From Burkholderia cepacia (GTDB lineage Bacteria; Pseudomonadota; Gammaproteobacteria; Burkholderiales; Burkholderiaceae), in the NCBI RefSeq assembly GCF_001718835.1, contig NZ_CP013444.1:248001-312000 (forward strand): a stretch of DNA of 64,000 bases. Reading direction: 5' to 3'. How positions within the stretch are numbered: position 1 is the stretch's first letter; each line of letters opens with the position of its first letter. The notes under the pieces are model-generated. The model was not told the origin of the DNA, searched no databases, and worked only from the letters and a program-made list of their open reading frames with translations. Made by a program: the position numbers and the translations under genes. Below, one piece after another: positions 1-9,730 of the stretch.

Positions 1-32
1 CGCTGCCTGGCGGGAGCTGGCGAGCCTGGTTT

Positions 33-45
33 TATCTTAAAATCA
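33..45 (+). promoter_or_regulatory. conserved AT-rich block upstream of fimbrial response regulator
   Basis: The block TATCTTAAAATCA lies about 120 bp before the response regulator start. A matching block, TATCTCAAAATCA, lies at 10124-10136 before the second regulator copy, in otherwise GC-rich and diverged DNA. The leader just before the start codon (132-163, with TACGTGACTG and GCCTCGGGGA) is also shared with 10219-10252. Conservation in both copies suggests a promoter or regulator site; which one is inference. Confidence 0.4.
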
Positions 46-163
46 TGTCACGCATGATCCGGCGGGCTGTACGCGGTGCTCCGTTTGCCTGACGGAACAA
101 GAACGTTGCCTGGTCGAACCGGGGAACTGGATACGTGACTGAAAGCCTCGGGGAAACAGAAAC

Positions 164-838
164 ATGGATGAATTTTTTGTGCGGGTGATAGTGGCGGACG
201 ATCATCCTTCGTCCGCGCTCGGGATGTCCCAGGCGCTCGCCGGCAGCAGCACGATCAAACTGCTGGGCACCGTCTCGAATTCGACGGATCTGGTCGAGGC
301 GCTCGACGAGCAGCAGAGCGACGTGCTCGTCGTCGATTACGTGATGCCGGGCGGCAAGTACGGCGACGGTCTTGCGCTGCTGTCGTTTCTCCAGCGCCGC
401 TATCCGGCGCTGCATCTCGTGACGATCACGATGATCGACAACCCGAGCGTGCTGCTCGCGATCCAGCGGCAGGGCGTCGGGTGCATCCTCAGCAAGTCGG
501 ACGCCATCTCGCACCTGGTCGGCGCGGTGCATGCGGCCTTTGTCGGCGCGAACTATCTGTCGCCGTTCATCAAGCAGTTGCTGCAGGACGCCGAATCCGT
601 GCCGGTCGCGCGTGACTTGACGACGCGCGAGATCGAAGTCGTGCGGCTGTACGGCGCGGGCCTGACCGTCGGCGAGATTGCCGTCCAGCTCCACCGCAGC
701 AAGCAGACCATCAGTTCGCAGAAATCGAGCGCGATGAAGAAGCTCGGCATCGTGCGCGACGCCGACCTGATCCGCTACGCCGACGAAGGCAAATTCCCGG
801 ATGCGTCGAACGGCGACGGGCCGCCGGGGGCCGCATAG
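164..838 (+). CDS. LuxR/FixJ-family response regulator of the fimbrial locus
   Basis: A 224-residue two-domain regulator. The N-terminal receiver domain has the acidic pair D12-D13 and the phospho-acceptor D58 in VVDYVMP. A lysine in LSKSD sits in the expected later position. The C-terminal LuxR-type helix-turn-helix begins near residue 148 (LTTREIEVVRL) and continues through GLTVGEIAVQLHRSKQTIS. This is the NarL/BvgA/EvgA class. It lies 71 bp before a hybrid kinase with a terminal Hpt domain, its likely phosphodonor, and the pair precedes a pilus operon, so control of fimbriae is inferred. A second, truncated copy lies at 10253. Confidence 0.92.
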   Translation: MDEFFVRVIVADDHPSSALGMSQALAGSSTIKLLGTVSNSTDLVEALDEQQSDVLVVDYVMPGGKYGDGLALLSFLQRRYPALHLVTITMIDNPSVLLAIQRQGVGCILSKSDAISHLVGAVHAAFVGANYLSPFIKQLLQDAESVPVARDLTTREIEVVRLYGAGLTVGEIAVQLHRSKQTISSQKSSAMKKLGIVRDADLIRYADEGKFPDASNGDGPPGAA

Positions 839-909
839 CGCATCGCGGCGCGGCGGCCAGCCGTCGATGACGCATCGTCCCCGTGCGGGACAGACGAGAT
901 CGGAACGAC

Positions 910-3900
910 ATGCCTGAAAAACTGAAGAGACTCGTCGCCCATGCCGCTGCGGCAGGCCGCAAGCCATTCGATCCGGATCGGGTTCGGCGCCAGCAGCAGT
1001 CGTTGCTGTATGGCGGCGGCGCGGCGATCACGGTATTCATCCTCGTGTGCGCGGCGCTGGTCGTGCGACTCGAAGTCCTGGACTATTTCACGCAGGTGCG
1101 CGCGGCGTTTCTGAAGCGCGAGGCCGAACTGCATGCCGAGCTGCAGTCGACGACGCTGCTGCTCGGCCAATACGTGAATCAATCGCAGGCCCTGTGGCGC
1201 GCCGGCACGCAGGCATCGCCGGACGTGATGCGGGAATTCGCCGCCGGTCAAGGCAAGATCGTTCGCTACCGGTTCGGCCGTGCGGCGGCCGTCGGGCTGG
1301 CCAATCTCTCGCCGGAGAATCCGGCCCGGCTGTACTCGCCCTATCTCGCGCTGATCGTCCGGCAATTCGACGCGATTGCCACGCAGGTTCCGGTCGATGT
1401 CGGCCTGTCCGGTTACCTGATCAGCCTGTACGGCGACCTGCTCGGCGTGTTCGACCCGATCCTCGTCGACCGGGCGCTCGCGTTGCCGGCCGGCCATTCG
1501 CTGGAGATCCTGATCGGCGAACTGCTCCCTTCGAGCGCGCGTATCGTGACGCAGACGCCGGGCATGACGGGGCAGGACGGCATCGTGCTCGAGCGCCGCG
1601 TCGATCCGCTGCTGGGGCGTCGCGTGCTGCGCTTCGTCCGGTTGGTGTACGACGCCGACGGGAAGCCTGTCGCCTGGGCCGTCATCAACGGCCGTGCCCG
1701 GATCGACGACATGCTCGCGTCGCGGGCGATCGACGAGACATACGCGTTGATCGGGAGCGGCGGCAATGTGCTGGCCGGCGCGCAGCCGGACGGCAAGCTG
1801 ATCGCGAAGGCGCTCGACCATGCGCGCGAACCGTCCGGCGAGCATGTGACGGCGCATCGCGTCGGCGCCCGCTTCGTCGTCAGCGACCGCATGCCGGAAT
1901 CCGATCTGGTGCTGATGGGGACATTTTCGTGGCGCAGCATCGTGGCCGCGATCGCCGTGCCGGCGGGCGCAACGGCCGGTACGGCGCTGGTCGCGATCGC
2001 GTTGCTGTGGCTGGCGATCATGCTGTTCGATCGCCGCGCGCTGCGCCCCGCGAACCGCCGCGCGATCCGGCTGATCGAGAGCGAGGCGCTCAACCGCGCG
2101 CTGATCCGCTCGGCGCCGGCCGGACTCATGCTGCTGTCGGTGGTCGACGGCGACACGATGGTGAGCAACGATACGATGCGCGAATACGAGCAGCCTGCGT
2201 CGGAGCCGCCGCTCGGCAAGCGGATCTGGCAAGCCTATCGCGACAGCGCGCGCGGCCCCGGCGCGCCGCGCGTGATGACGCACGAGCTGGCCGTCGAACT
2301 GCCGGGCCACGGCTCGGCCTATCTCGCCGCGAACATCGTGCGCACGCGTTTTCGCGGCGTCGACGTACTGCTCTGCATGCTGCTCGACGTGACCGCGCGC
2401 AAGCGGACCGAACTCAAGCTGCGCGAAGCGCGCGAGGCCGCGGAGGACGCCAACCGCGCCAAGTCGACGTTCCTCGCGACGATGAGCCACGAGATCCGCA
2501 CGCCGCTGAACGCGATCGTCGGCAATCTGGAGCTGATGGCGCGCGCATCGCTGCCGTCGTCCGAGCGGCGGCGCCTGAAGACGATCATGTCGTCGTCGGA
2601 TGCGCTGCTCGCCGTGATCAACGACGTGCTCGACCTGTCGAAGGCCGAGTCGAACCAGATGGTGCTCGAACGGATTCCGTTCGACCTGCGCGCCGTGTTG
2701 CGCGACGTCGCGGCGATCTTCCGTCCGGTCGCGGATGCGCAGCATCTGACGCTCGATTGCCGGCTCGCGCCCGATCTGGCGGACGGCTATGTCGGCGATC
2801 CGACGCGGCTGCGCCAGCTCGTGTCGAACCTCGTCAGCAACGCGATCAAGTTCACGAAGCGCGGCGGCGTGACGGTCGACGCGCGCGTCGCGACGGACGA
2901 CGCGGGCGTGCGCCGCGTCGAGATCGCGGTGCGCGACACGGGCATCGGGATTCCCGAGCCTGCGTTGCCGACCCTGTTCGACGTTTACATGCAGGCCGAT
3001 GCGTCCATTTATCGGCGCTTCGGCGGCACCGGGCTCGGCCTGCCGCTGTGCCGCCGCATCGCGCGACTGATGCATGGCGAACTGACGGTCGACAGCCGTG
3101 TCGACGAGGGCACGACCTTCGTCGCCGCGCTGCTGCTGCCCGAGGCGCCGGCCGGCTGGCGGGATGCGTTTGCGGAGCCGGACGCGGCGCCCGATAGCGA
3201 GCAGGAGCCGGCGCTCGAGACGCACGACGACATGCCGCTGCTTCGCGTGCTGGTTGCCGAGGATCATCCGGCGAGCCGTGCGCTGTTGCGCGACCAGCTC
3301 GGCGCATTGGGCCATGAAGCGACCCTCGTGACGAACGGAATCGAGGCGATGCGTGCGTTCTTCGAGGGGCCGTTCGACGTCGTGCTGACCGATCTCGGCA
3401 TGCCCGAGCTCGACGGCTTCGCGTTGACGAGGTTCCTGCGCGAGCAGGGCGCGGCGGTGCCGGTGATCGCGATGACCGCGCATGCGACCGACGAGGATTA
3501 CCGGCGCTGCGCGCAGGCCGGTGCGGCAGAGGTCGTGCTCAAGCCGCTGTCGATCGACGCGCTCGACGCGGTGCTGCGGCGGCAGGCGGCGTGTGGCCAG
3601 GCGGCGGTTTCGAATACGGCGCATGCGAGCGGCAGGCATGCCGGCAACCAGCCGGTGATGTCGGTCGAGATCCGCGAGACGCTTCGCGCTGCAACGCTGC
3701 ATTCGCTCGCGGTGATCGGCGACGCGCTGTCGAGCGGTGAAATCGATCCGGTCAAGATCGAACTGCATTCGATGCGGGGCGGCTTCGCGCTGGTCGGCGA
3801 TACTGCGGCGCGAGATGCATGCGCGCGAGCCGAACGGACCGTGACCGAAGGCGGCATCGATGCGATGAAGGCGCATTGGCCTGCGTTCGAAGCCGAGATC

Positions 3901-3960
3901 GAATGCGCGTTGAAACGGCTGTCAGGGGCCGGGCAACGCGAATCGCGCGAGTCCGACTGA
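910..3960 (+). CDS. hybrid sensor histidine kinase with receiver and Hpt domains
   Basis: A 1016-residue EvgS/BvgS-type phosphorelay kinase, counted from ATG 910; an in-frame GTG at 883 has no better ribosome site. Order: membrane segment about 35-55, a periplasmic sensor region of about 300 residues, a second membrane segment about 356-374, a PAS-like linker, a HisKA domain with H527 in ATMSHEIRTPLNA, an ATPase domain (N box LVSNAIKF, G box RDTGIGIP), a receiver with D828 in LTDLGMP, and a C-terminal Hpt-like helix with H953 in IELHSMRGG. The signal should pass H527-D828-H953 to D58 of the upstream regulator. The ligand is unknown. Pieces of a second copy lie at 12866-13257. Confidence 0.92.
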   Translation: MPEKLKRLVAHAAAAGRKPFDPDRVRRQQQSLLYGGGAAITVFILVCAALVVRLEVLDYFTQVRAAFLKREAELHAELQSTTLLLGQYVNQSQALWRAGTQASPDVMREFAAGQGKIVRYRFGRAAAVGLANLSPENPARLYSPYLALIVRQFDAIATQVPVDVGLSGYLISLYGDLLGVFDPILVDRALALPAGHSLEILIGELLPSSARIVTQTPGMTGQDGIVLERRVDPLLGRRVLRFVRLVYDADGKPVAWAVINGRARIDDMLASRAIDETYALIGSGGNVLAGAQPDGKLIAKALDHAREPSGEHVTAHRVGARFVVSDRMPESDLVLMGTFSWRSIVAAIAVPAGATAGTALVAIALLWLAIMLFDRRALRPANRRAIRLIESEALNRALIRSAPAGLMLLSVVDGDTMVSNDTMREYEQPASEPPLGKRIWQAYRDSARGPGAPRVMTHELAVELPGHGSAYLAANIVRTRFRGVDVLLCMLLDVTARKRTELKLREAREAAEDANRAKSTFLATMSHEIRTPLNAIVGNLELMARASLPSSERRRLKTIMSSSDALLAVINDVLDLSKAESNQMVLERIPFDLRAVLRDVAAIFRPVADAQHLTLDCRLAPDLADGYVGDPTRLRQLVSNLVSNAIKFTKRGGVTVDARVATDDAGVRRVEIAVRDTGIGIPEPALPTLFDVYMQADASIYRRFGGTGLGLPLCRRIARLMHGELTVDSRVDEGTTFVAALLLPEAPAGWRDAFAEPDAAPDSEQEPALETHDDMPLLRVLVAEDHPASRALLRDQLGALGHEATLVTNGIEAMRAFFEGPFDVVLTDLGMPELDGFALTRFLREQGAAVPVIAMTAHATDEDYRRCAQAGAAEVVLKPLSIDALDAVLRRQAACGQAAVSNTAHASGRHAGNQPVMSVEIRETLRAATLHSLAVIGDALSSGEIDPVKIELHSMRGGFALVGDTAARDACARAERTVTEGGIDAMKAHWPAFEAEIECALKRLSGAGQRESRESD

Positions 3961-4588
3961 CGTTCGACCGAGCGACCGCGCCGGCGTGGACCGGTGACGC
4001 GCGGTCGCAGGCTCCTGTCCATTGCGTCGCATTGCTCTGCACGCGGTGCGGTGCCGCGCCCGGGAATCGGCACATGTCCGTTGCGCCGGATGGTGTCGAA
4101 GCACTGCCCGTTTCGCGGCCGCTATGCCCGCTCTAGTCCTTTCTCATTGTTCGTCCAGCCGCGTCTGCTGTCGTCCGATCGGTTTTCGGGCACGTTTCGA
4201 TGTTCCCCAGGCGCCGGCCGGTTCCACTTTTCCTCTGCATGAAATGTCATATTGATTTAAATATTATCGCTTCGATAACTGAGTCGCGATGCCGCATGGA
4301 TGGGTTGAATGTGTGAATTCGGCTTCATTTTGTGTTGTTGCGCATCTGGCTATTGCAAAAAATACAACAATAATATTTTCAATAAAATCAATGAATTGGT
4401 GTATTTTTATGCTGGAATTTCGAGGATGGGCTGGTGGTTGATATGTGCTCTCGAGAATTTTAGTACAAGTACTATTGGTTTGGCTGTGAATATCGGACTG
4501 TTACTATTGCTCCATGTTTTTCCGGGTAAATATAATTAGCTCAACTCTGACGAAGAGTTATTTCCCTGGATTTAAATTGGAGTGAATC
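3961..4588. promoter_or_regulatory. long AT-rich promoter region of the major pilin gene
   Basis: A 628-bp gap. Its second half, from about 4240, is strikingly AT-rich against a GC-rich background, as expected for a silenced, activator-dependent fimbrial promoter (H-NS-type control is inference). The block AATTTTAGTACAAGT at 4456-4470 and the stretch from 4541 to the start codon recur in the second copy at 13473-13604. An open frame at 4309-4539 in this region has no recognisable features and I do not call it a gene. Confidence 0.6.
4543..4559 (+). promoter_or_regulatory. conserved hairpin in the pilin 5' leader
   Basis: Perfect inverted repeat AACTCT-GACGA-AGAGTT, 30 bp before the pilin start. 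The second copy at 13559-13575 keeps both arms and differs only in the loop (GATAA), so the arms are conserved. It could be an mRNA hairpin or a protein site. A Shine-Dalgarno-like GGAG follows at 4579-4582. Confidence 0.5.
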
Positions 4589-5182
4589 GTGTCAATCAAT
4601 ATCAAGAAAATCACCATCGCAGCAGCGGTCGCACTGGCAGCAAGCAGCGCGATGGCTGCAGACGGCACCATCAACTTTACGGGTGAGATCGTGGCCGCGT
4701 CGTGCGGCATCACCGGCGGCAACGGGACTTCCGTCACCGGCGGCAAGGGTAACCAGTCCATTGACGTCAAACTCGGCAAGGTCAGCGCGGATACGCTGAG
4801 CGGCACGGCCGGCGGCGGCATTGCGGCCGGTACCGCGATCAACCTCAACCTCGATTGCGGTGCGACGGCCAAGGGCCTGACCTCGGTCAAGGTCCGCTTC
4901 GATCCGGCTGGCGGTTCGGGCGTGGACGGCCACAACAACAAGCTGCTGCAGGTCACCGGTACCGCCAAGGGCGTGGGCATCGGCATCTTCAACACGGCGG
5001 GCACGCTGCTGAACCTGAACGCCAACGAGACGTTCGACGCGCCGCTGGTCCAGGGCGGCACGGCAGAAGCCCCGGTCTACACGGCCAACCTGGCGCTGCG
5101 CGCCGGCTACGTGGCGAACGGCAGCGAGATCGCTGCCGGTACCGCCAACGGCACGCTGCCTTTCACGCTGACCTACGAGTAA
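4589..5182 (+). CDS. major type 1-like fimbrial subunit (pilin)
   Basis: A 197-residue secreted pilin of the FimA class. It has a GTG start with GGAG at 4579-4582, a signal peptide ending at AMA near residue 23, and C39 and C90 forming the disulfide typical of pilins. The C-terminus is a beta strand ending LPFTLTYE with the penultimate tyrosine used in donor-strand exchange. It is first in the order pilin-chaperone-usher-adhesin, so it should be the main shaft subunit polymerised at the usher. Expression should depend on the AT-rich region before it. Only the promoter and first codons of a second copy survive at 13605-13655. Confidence 0.95.
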   Translation: MSINIKKITIAAAVALAASSAMAADGTINFTGEIVAASCGITGGNGTSVTGGKGNQSIDVKLGKVSADTLSGTAGGGIAAGTAINLNLDCGATAKGLTSVKVRFDPAGGSGVDGHNNKLLQVTGTAKGVGIGIFNTAGTLLNLNANETFDAPLVQGGTAEAPVYTANLALRAGYVANGSEIAAGTANGTLPFTLTYE

Positions 5183-5237
5183 TCAGCCTCTGGGCGGGAA
5201 GGTGGCTTCCCGCCCACACACCTCTATCCAATTCAAT

Positions 5238-5954
5238 ATGAAACGCTTCCAATTTGCCGGGCTGGCCCTGGCCGGCTCGCTATTGTTGTCTTCGGGTGCC
5301 TCGTTCGCCGGCATCACGCTCGACGGAACTCGCGTCGTGCTGGCCGCGCCGAGCAAGGAGGCGTCCCTGATGGTCCGGAACCGCGCGCCGGAGGACGTCA
5401 TGATCCAGGCGTGGATGGACGCGCGCGACGAGAAGGCCGACGTGCCGTTCGCCATCACGCCGACGCTCAGTCGCCTGGGCGGCGACAAGCAGCAGACGCT
5501 GCGCGTCCTCTACTACGGTCAGGGCTTGCCCACCGATCGCGAGTCGGCGTTCTGGCTCAATGTGCAGGAGATCCCGCAGAAGTCAAAGAGCGACAACACG
5601 CTGCAGATCGCCGTGCGTCAGCGCATCAAGTTCTTCTACCGGCCTGCCGGCCTGCCCGGCAACGTGGAGAGCGCGCCTGCGCAGCTTCGCTGGCGGCTCG
5701 TCAATCGCAATGGCAAAGCGCAGCTCGAAGTGAACAACCCGTCGGCTTTCCATGTATCGCTGGCGTCGGTCAAGGTGCAAAGCGGCGGCCGCGAATATGC
5801 CGCGGCGGCCGAGATGGTTCCGCCGTCCGCCACGCGCGCTTTCGACGTCAAGGATCTGCCGGGCAGCGCCGCTGCCGCGGGTGTCAAGGTCCACTTCGAG
5901 TCGATCAACGACTACGGCGCCGTCGAGCCCCACGACGTAACTACCGCGAGTTGA
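5238..5954 (+). CDS. periplasmic fimbrial chaperone (PapD/FimC family)
   Basis: A 238-residue two-Ig-fold chaperone with a signal peptide ending near SFAG. The mature N-terminus has LDGTRVVL with the conserved arginine, and VRQRIKFFYRPAGLPG carries the lysine that anchors subunit C-termini. The G1-strand to domain-2 region includes VNNPSAFHVSLASV. It binds pilin and adhesin in the periplasm and delivers them to the usher. I chose the ATG at 5238 because the signal peptide starts there; the in-frame upstream GTG adds a non-signal stretch. It starts 55 bp after the pilin gene and no second copy exists in the window. Confidence 0.94.
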   Translation: MKRFQFAGLALAGSLLLSSGASFAGITLDGTRVVLAAPSKEASLMVRNRAPEDVMIQAWMDARDEKADVPFAITPTLSRLGGDKQQTLRVLYYGQGLPTDRESAFWLNVQEIPQKSKSDNTLQIAVRQRIKFFYRPAGLPGNVESAPAQLRWRLVNRNGKAQLEVNNPSAFHVSLASVKVQSGGREYAAAAEMVPPSATRAFDVKDLPGSAAAAGVKVHFESINDYGAVEPHDVTTAS

Positions 5955-6079
5955 CGCAGGCGGCTTAAAGCGCCGCATTCCTCTTCATCTTCGTCATCCC
6001 GAGGCTCGTGCCGCGGGAGGGGAGCGTTCGCGCCTGCAAATCTGCGCGCGCCGGGAGATCAACTACTGAGAGAAATGGT

Positions 6080-8584
6080 ATGGAATTCGTCAGGAAGGAA
6101 GCCGATGTCTGGAAACTTACGCAGATCAGCGCATCGTGCCTCGCGACGCTCGGATTGGCGCTGCCTGCGCAAGGCCATGCGGCCGAGTTCAACGAATCCT
6201 TCCTGCGCAAGGGCGATGCGCCTGTCGAGCTGAAATATTTCGAGAAGGGCAGCTCGGTGCTGCCGGGCAGCTACGACGTCGACGTCTACCTGAATCAGAC
6301 GCTGGTCAAGCGCGAGAACGTCATGTTCCGAGCGGACGCCGAGGGTGCGGTCAAGCCGATGGTAACGCTCGGATTGTTGCGTGCCGTCGGCGTCAACGTC
6401 GCGCGGCTGGAGAAGGACGGGCGCGTCGCGTCGGGCGCCGACGATGCGACGGTCGTGGCGCTGGCCGACGTGGCGGATGGCGCCGCGGCGGAGTTCGAGT
6501 CCAACACGCTGTCGCTGAACATCAGCTTTCCGCAAAAATATGTCGCTCGAACGTCGCGCGGCTACGTGGACTCATCGCTCTGGGATGACGGCATTCCCGC
6601 GCTGTACAGCGACTATCAGGTCAACTACAGCCGCAACGACGGCCACGGCTACAACAGCGAGTACTACTTCGTCGGTCTGCGTAACGGCTTCAATGCCGGC
6701 GGCTGGCGTTTCCGCAACGAATCGACGCTGACCGGCACCACCGGCGCGGGGAGCCGCTTCAGCAGCAACCGTACCTACGTGGAGCGCGATGTGCGGCGCC
6801 TGCGCAGCAAGGTGGCGGCCGGTGAACTGTATACGTCCGGTGACATCTTCGACAGCGTGCGCTTCGTGGGCGCGCAGATCGGCACCGATCTCGGCATGCT
6901 GCCCGATAGCGAAGTCGGCTTCGCGCCGGTCGTGCGCGGCATCGCCGAGAGCAATGCCGTCGTCGAAGTGCGGCAGAACGGCTACGTGATCTATTCGACG
7001 CCGGTGCCGCCCGGTGCGTTCGAGATCACCGACATCTATCCGAGCGGCTCGAACGGCGACCTTGAGATCAGGATCACCGAGGCAGACGGGCGCGTGCGCA
7101 CGTTCAGCCAGCCATACTCGTACCTGCCGGTGATGGTTCGGCGCGGCAGCCTGCGCTACTCGTTCGCTGTCGGCCAGTACCGTGCGCAGGGCACGTCGAA
7201 GCCGAAGCTCACGCAGGGCACGCTGGTGTATGGCGTGTCCGACAACTTCACCGGTTACGGCGGCGTTCTCGCCGCGGACAACTATCTGGCGGCCAACGTC
7301 GGCGTCGGCGTGAACACGCGCATCGGCGGCATGTCGATGGACGTCACGCATAGCCGCTCGCGCACGTCGAACGGCACGCGGCAGGGGCAGAGTATCCGGT
7401 TCCTTTACTCGAAGACGCTCTATCCGACCGGTACGACGTTCACGATGGTCGGCTACCGCTATTCGACCGATGGCTATCGGACGCTGGCGCAGCACGTCGA
7501 GGAACGGGATCGTTCGTACAGTCCGCGCCTGATGCGGCAGAAAAGCCGGCTGGACGTGAACGTCAATCAGCCGCTGGCGAGCGGTTCGATGTTCGTCGGC
7601 GTGGGCGACACGACGTACTGGAACGGCGAAGGGCGCAGCCGCCGTTACCAGGTCGGCTACAGCAACAGCTACAAAAACGTCAGCTATAGCGTGTCGGCGT
7701 CGCATATCAAGGAGTCGGGCCCGTTCGCGCGGCCGGACACGCAGTTCAACGTGTCCGTGAGCATCCCGCTCGGCAAGGCGTCGAGCACGCATCGCGTCTA
7801 CGCGAATGCGGTCTCGTCGACGAACGGCGACTTCAACATGCAGACCGGCGTGTCGGGGTACCTGAACGACAGCAACACGCTCAACTACGGCGTGCAGGCC
7901 GGGTACAGCCGCAACGGCGGCGGATCGGGCGGCGTCAGCGCCGGTTGGGACACACCGAATGCGAAGCTCACCGGCAATTTCAACCAGGACCGCTCGGGCC
8001 GCCATCTGGATGTCGGCGCCGCGGGCTCGGTGGTCGTGCATCGCGGCGGCATCACGACGGGGCAGCCGCTCGGCGAGACGTTCGCGGTGGTCGAGGTGCC
8101 GAAGGTGTCCGGCGCGACGTTCGGATCGTCGACAGTCCGTACCGACCGGCGCGGCTACGCGATCGTGCCGTATTTGCAGCCGTACCGACAGAACTGGCTG
8201 AACATCGATCCGTCGAGCCTCGGCACTGAAACCGAGATTGCCGACAACGCGAAGAGCGTGGTGCCGACGCGCGGCGCGATCGTGGCGGCGCGCTTCGAAG
8301 CAGAGTCGGGGCGGCGCGTGCAGTTCGAATTGAGCGGTGGAGAAGGCGGCAAGGTGCCGTTCGGCGCGCAGGCGTACGACGCGAAGGGCAAGCTGCTCGG
8401 CATGGTGGACAACCAGTCGCGGCTGCTGGTGTTCGGAATCGAGGACAAAGGCAGCATCGATGTTCGCTGGGGCGACAAGCAATGCACGATCGGCTACGCG
8501 CTGAAGCCGCAGAACAAGGAACTGGCCTATGAGCGTGTGGCGGCAAGTTGTACGCGCGCCAGCACGGTTGCTGGCGTCGAGTGA
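6080..8584 (+). CDS. outer-membrane fimbrial usher (FimD/PapC family)
   Basis: An 834-residue usher of normal length, with a signal peptide ending at GHAAEF. The N-terminal domain begins FNESFLRKGDAPVEL. The 24-strand barrel has the usual YSDYQVNYS and GMLPDSEVGFAPVVRGIAE plug-side motifs. The C-terminal domains carry VPTRGAIV, GGKVPFGAQ and LVFGIEDKG. Start ATG 6080 follows GAGAGAAA. It forms the pore through which chaperone-subunit complexes are assembled. It lies between chaperone and adhesin, same strand. Its last part is repeated in two other places (12630-12104, 13660-14115), each next to a different adhesin gene. Confidence 0.95.
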   Translation: MEFVRKEADVWKLTQISASCLATLGLALPAQGHAAEFNESFLRKGDAPVELKYFEKGSSVLPGSYDVDVYLNQTLVKRENVMFRADAEGAVKPMVTLGLLRAVGVNVARLEKDGRVASGADDATVVALADVADGAAAEFESNTLSLNISFPQKYVARTSRGYVDSSLWDDGIPALYSDYQVNYSRNDGHGYNSEYYFVGLRNGFNAGGWRFRNESTLTGTTGAGSRFSSNRTYVERDVRRLRSKVAAGELYTSGDIFDSVRFVGAQIGTDLGMLPDSEVGFAPVVRGIAESNAVVEVRQNGYVIYSTPVPPGAFEITDIYPSGSNGDLEIRITEADGRVRTFSQPYSYLPVMVRRGSLRYSFAVGQYRAQGTSKPKLTQGTLVYGVSDNFTGYGGVLAADNYLAANVGVGVNTRIGGMSMDVTHSRSRTSNGTRQGQSIRFLYSKTLYPTGTTFTMVGYRYSTDGYRTLAQHVEERDRSYSPRLMRQKSRLDVNVNQPLASGSMFVGVGDTTYWNGEGRSRRYQVGYSNSYKNVSYSVSASHIKESGPFARPDTQFNVSVSIPLGKASSTHRVYANAVSSTNGDFNMQTGVSGYLNDSNTLNYGVQAGYSRNGGGSGGVSAGWDTPNAKLTGNFNQDRSGRHLDVGAAGSVVVHRGGITTGQPLGETFAVVEVPKVSGATFGSSTVRTDRRGYAIVPYLQPYRQNWLNIDPSSLGTETEIADNAKSVVPTRGAIVAARFEAESGRRVQFELSGGEGGKVPFGAQAYDAKGKLLGMVDNQSRLLVFGIEDKGSIDVRWGDKQCTIGYALKPQNKELAYERVAASCTRASTVAGVE

Positions 8585-8632
8585 TCGGCTTGTAGAAAGC
8601 ACTCCCCTGAATCAGAGATACGAGAGGCATTC

Positions 8633-9730
8633 ATGCATCGTCAAACATATACGCAATACCGCTCGGAGTTATCGCGCTGGGGCATGACCCAGTGCCGCAT
8701 GGTCATGCTTGGGGTCATGCTGCTGCTCGGGTGCGGCTGGAGTGTGCAGGCCGAGGCAGTGTGTCAGTTGGCTTCGGGTAGTGGCTCGCCGCCTTCCCAG
8801 ATACGAATTCCGGCGCTGCCGGCCACTACCACGCTGAAGCCCGCCGCCATCGGCGCAGTGATGGCCTCCTATAAGCTCGATATGATTAGCTATGGCGATA
8901 GAAGCGAGTGGACGTGCCAGGACGGAGTCGGAGACCATTGGGGCATGGGAGCATTGACGACCACGCTTGCGCTGCAGGATGAGAGCAGGAGAATCTACGA
9001 AACCGGCGTGCCCGGTATTGGCATTCGTATCGGCTTCTCGGGCTATTACCCGTGGGGGGACACCTTCATTTTACCTTTCGACAAAAACGCTTGGGGTGGC
9101 TCGTCGGGGACAGGGTTCGCTATCTTTTCGATCGTCACCAAGGTGCTCATCGAGTTCATCCGCACCGGGATGGAGGTGGGAAAGGGCCCCATGACGCCCT
9201 TCAATTTGAGTACTGACTTTCATATCAGCACCAACCCGCAGACCCGTATTCCCATCACGGGCACCCAATTGAAGACCACGCTGGTGCAGAACTTCTACTA
9301 CACGAGCTGCTATAACCCCGCACCACCGCCTACCGTCAATCTGGGACGCGTTTCCGCGTGGGATCTCAAGAAGGGAAACGTGACGCAGCAGGACTTTTCG
9401 CTGGACATCCGCTGCGATGGCATGAACCCGACCACGAAGCCGGCCGTGAAGATTTACTTTGCGGGCAACTCGCCGCGCGACGGCCTGCTGCTCACGGACG
9501 GGCAAGGTCAGGCCGGCATGGCCCAGGGCGTGGGTGTCGCGCTGACCGACAGCAACGGCACCGATTTGCCGTTTGCCAAGGAGCGGGCGCTGCCGACGAC
9601 CTGGACCTCCAGCGGCACCAATACCGAGCTCTACCGATTCCGGGGCAAGGCCCGCTACGTTGCCAGCGGCGGAGAGGTCAAAGCCGGGCGGGCGGATGCT
9701 ACGCTGACCTACATTCTTCAATACAACTGA
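8633..9730 (+). CDS. two-domain fimbrial tip adhesin (copy 1)
   Basis: A 365-residue secreted protein, 48 bp after the usher gene. A signal peptide ends near SVQAEAVC. The N-terminal part, to about residue 220, is unlike a pilin and is probably the receptor-binding lectin-type domain. The C-terminal part is a pilin domain: a cysteine in YYTSCYN, VNLGRVSAWDL, DIRCDG, then RFRGKARYV and the final strand ADATLTYILQYN. This architecture and position fit a FimH-like tip adhesin. The ligand cannot be told from sequence. Two complete, strongly diverged relatives lie at 11989-10886 and 14264-15301. Confidence 0.88.
   Translation: MHRQTYTQYRSELSRWGMTQCRMVMLGVMLLLGCGWSVQAEAVCQLASGSGSPPSQIRIPALPATTTLKPAAIGAVMASYKLDMISYGDRSEWTCQDGVGDHWGMGALTTTLALQDESRRIYETGVPGIGIRIGFSGYYPWGDTFILPFDKNAWGGSSGTGFAIFSIVTKVLIEFIRTGMEVGKGPMTPFNLSTDFHISTNPQTRIPITGTQLKTTLVQNFYYTSCYNPAPPPTVNLGRVSAWDLKKGNVTQQDFSLDIRCDGMNPTTKPAVKIYFAGNSPRDGLLLTDGQGQAGMAQGVGVALTDSNGTDLPFAKERALPTTWTSSGTNTELYRFRGKARYVASGGEVKAGRADATLTYILQYN

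Noticed and set aside
775..3876. 1033-codon open frame on the minus strand opposite the hybrid kinase
   Set aside because: Its product is Arg/His-rich without domains; it mirrors the strongly supported kinase gene and is a GC-codon shadow.
4309..4539. 76-codon AT-rich frame before the pilin
   Set aside because: It lies within the promoter region, has no convincing ribosome site, and the second copy of the region does not keep it.
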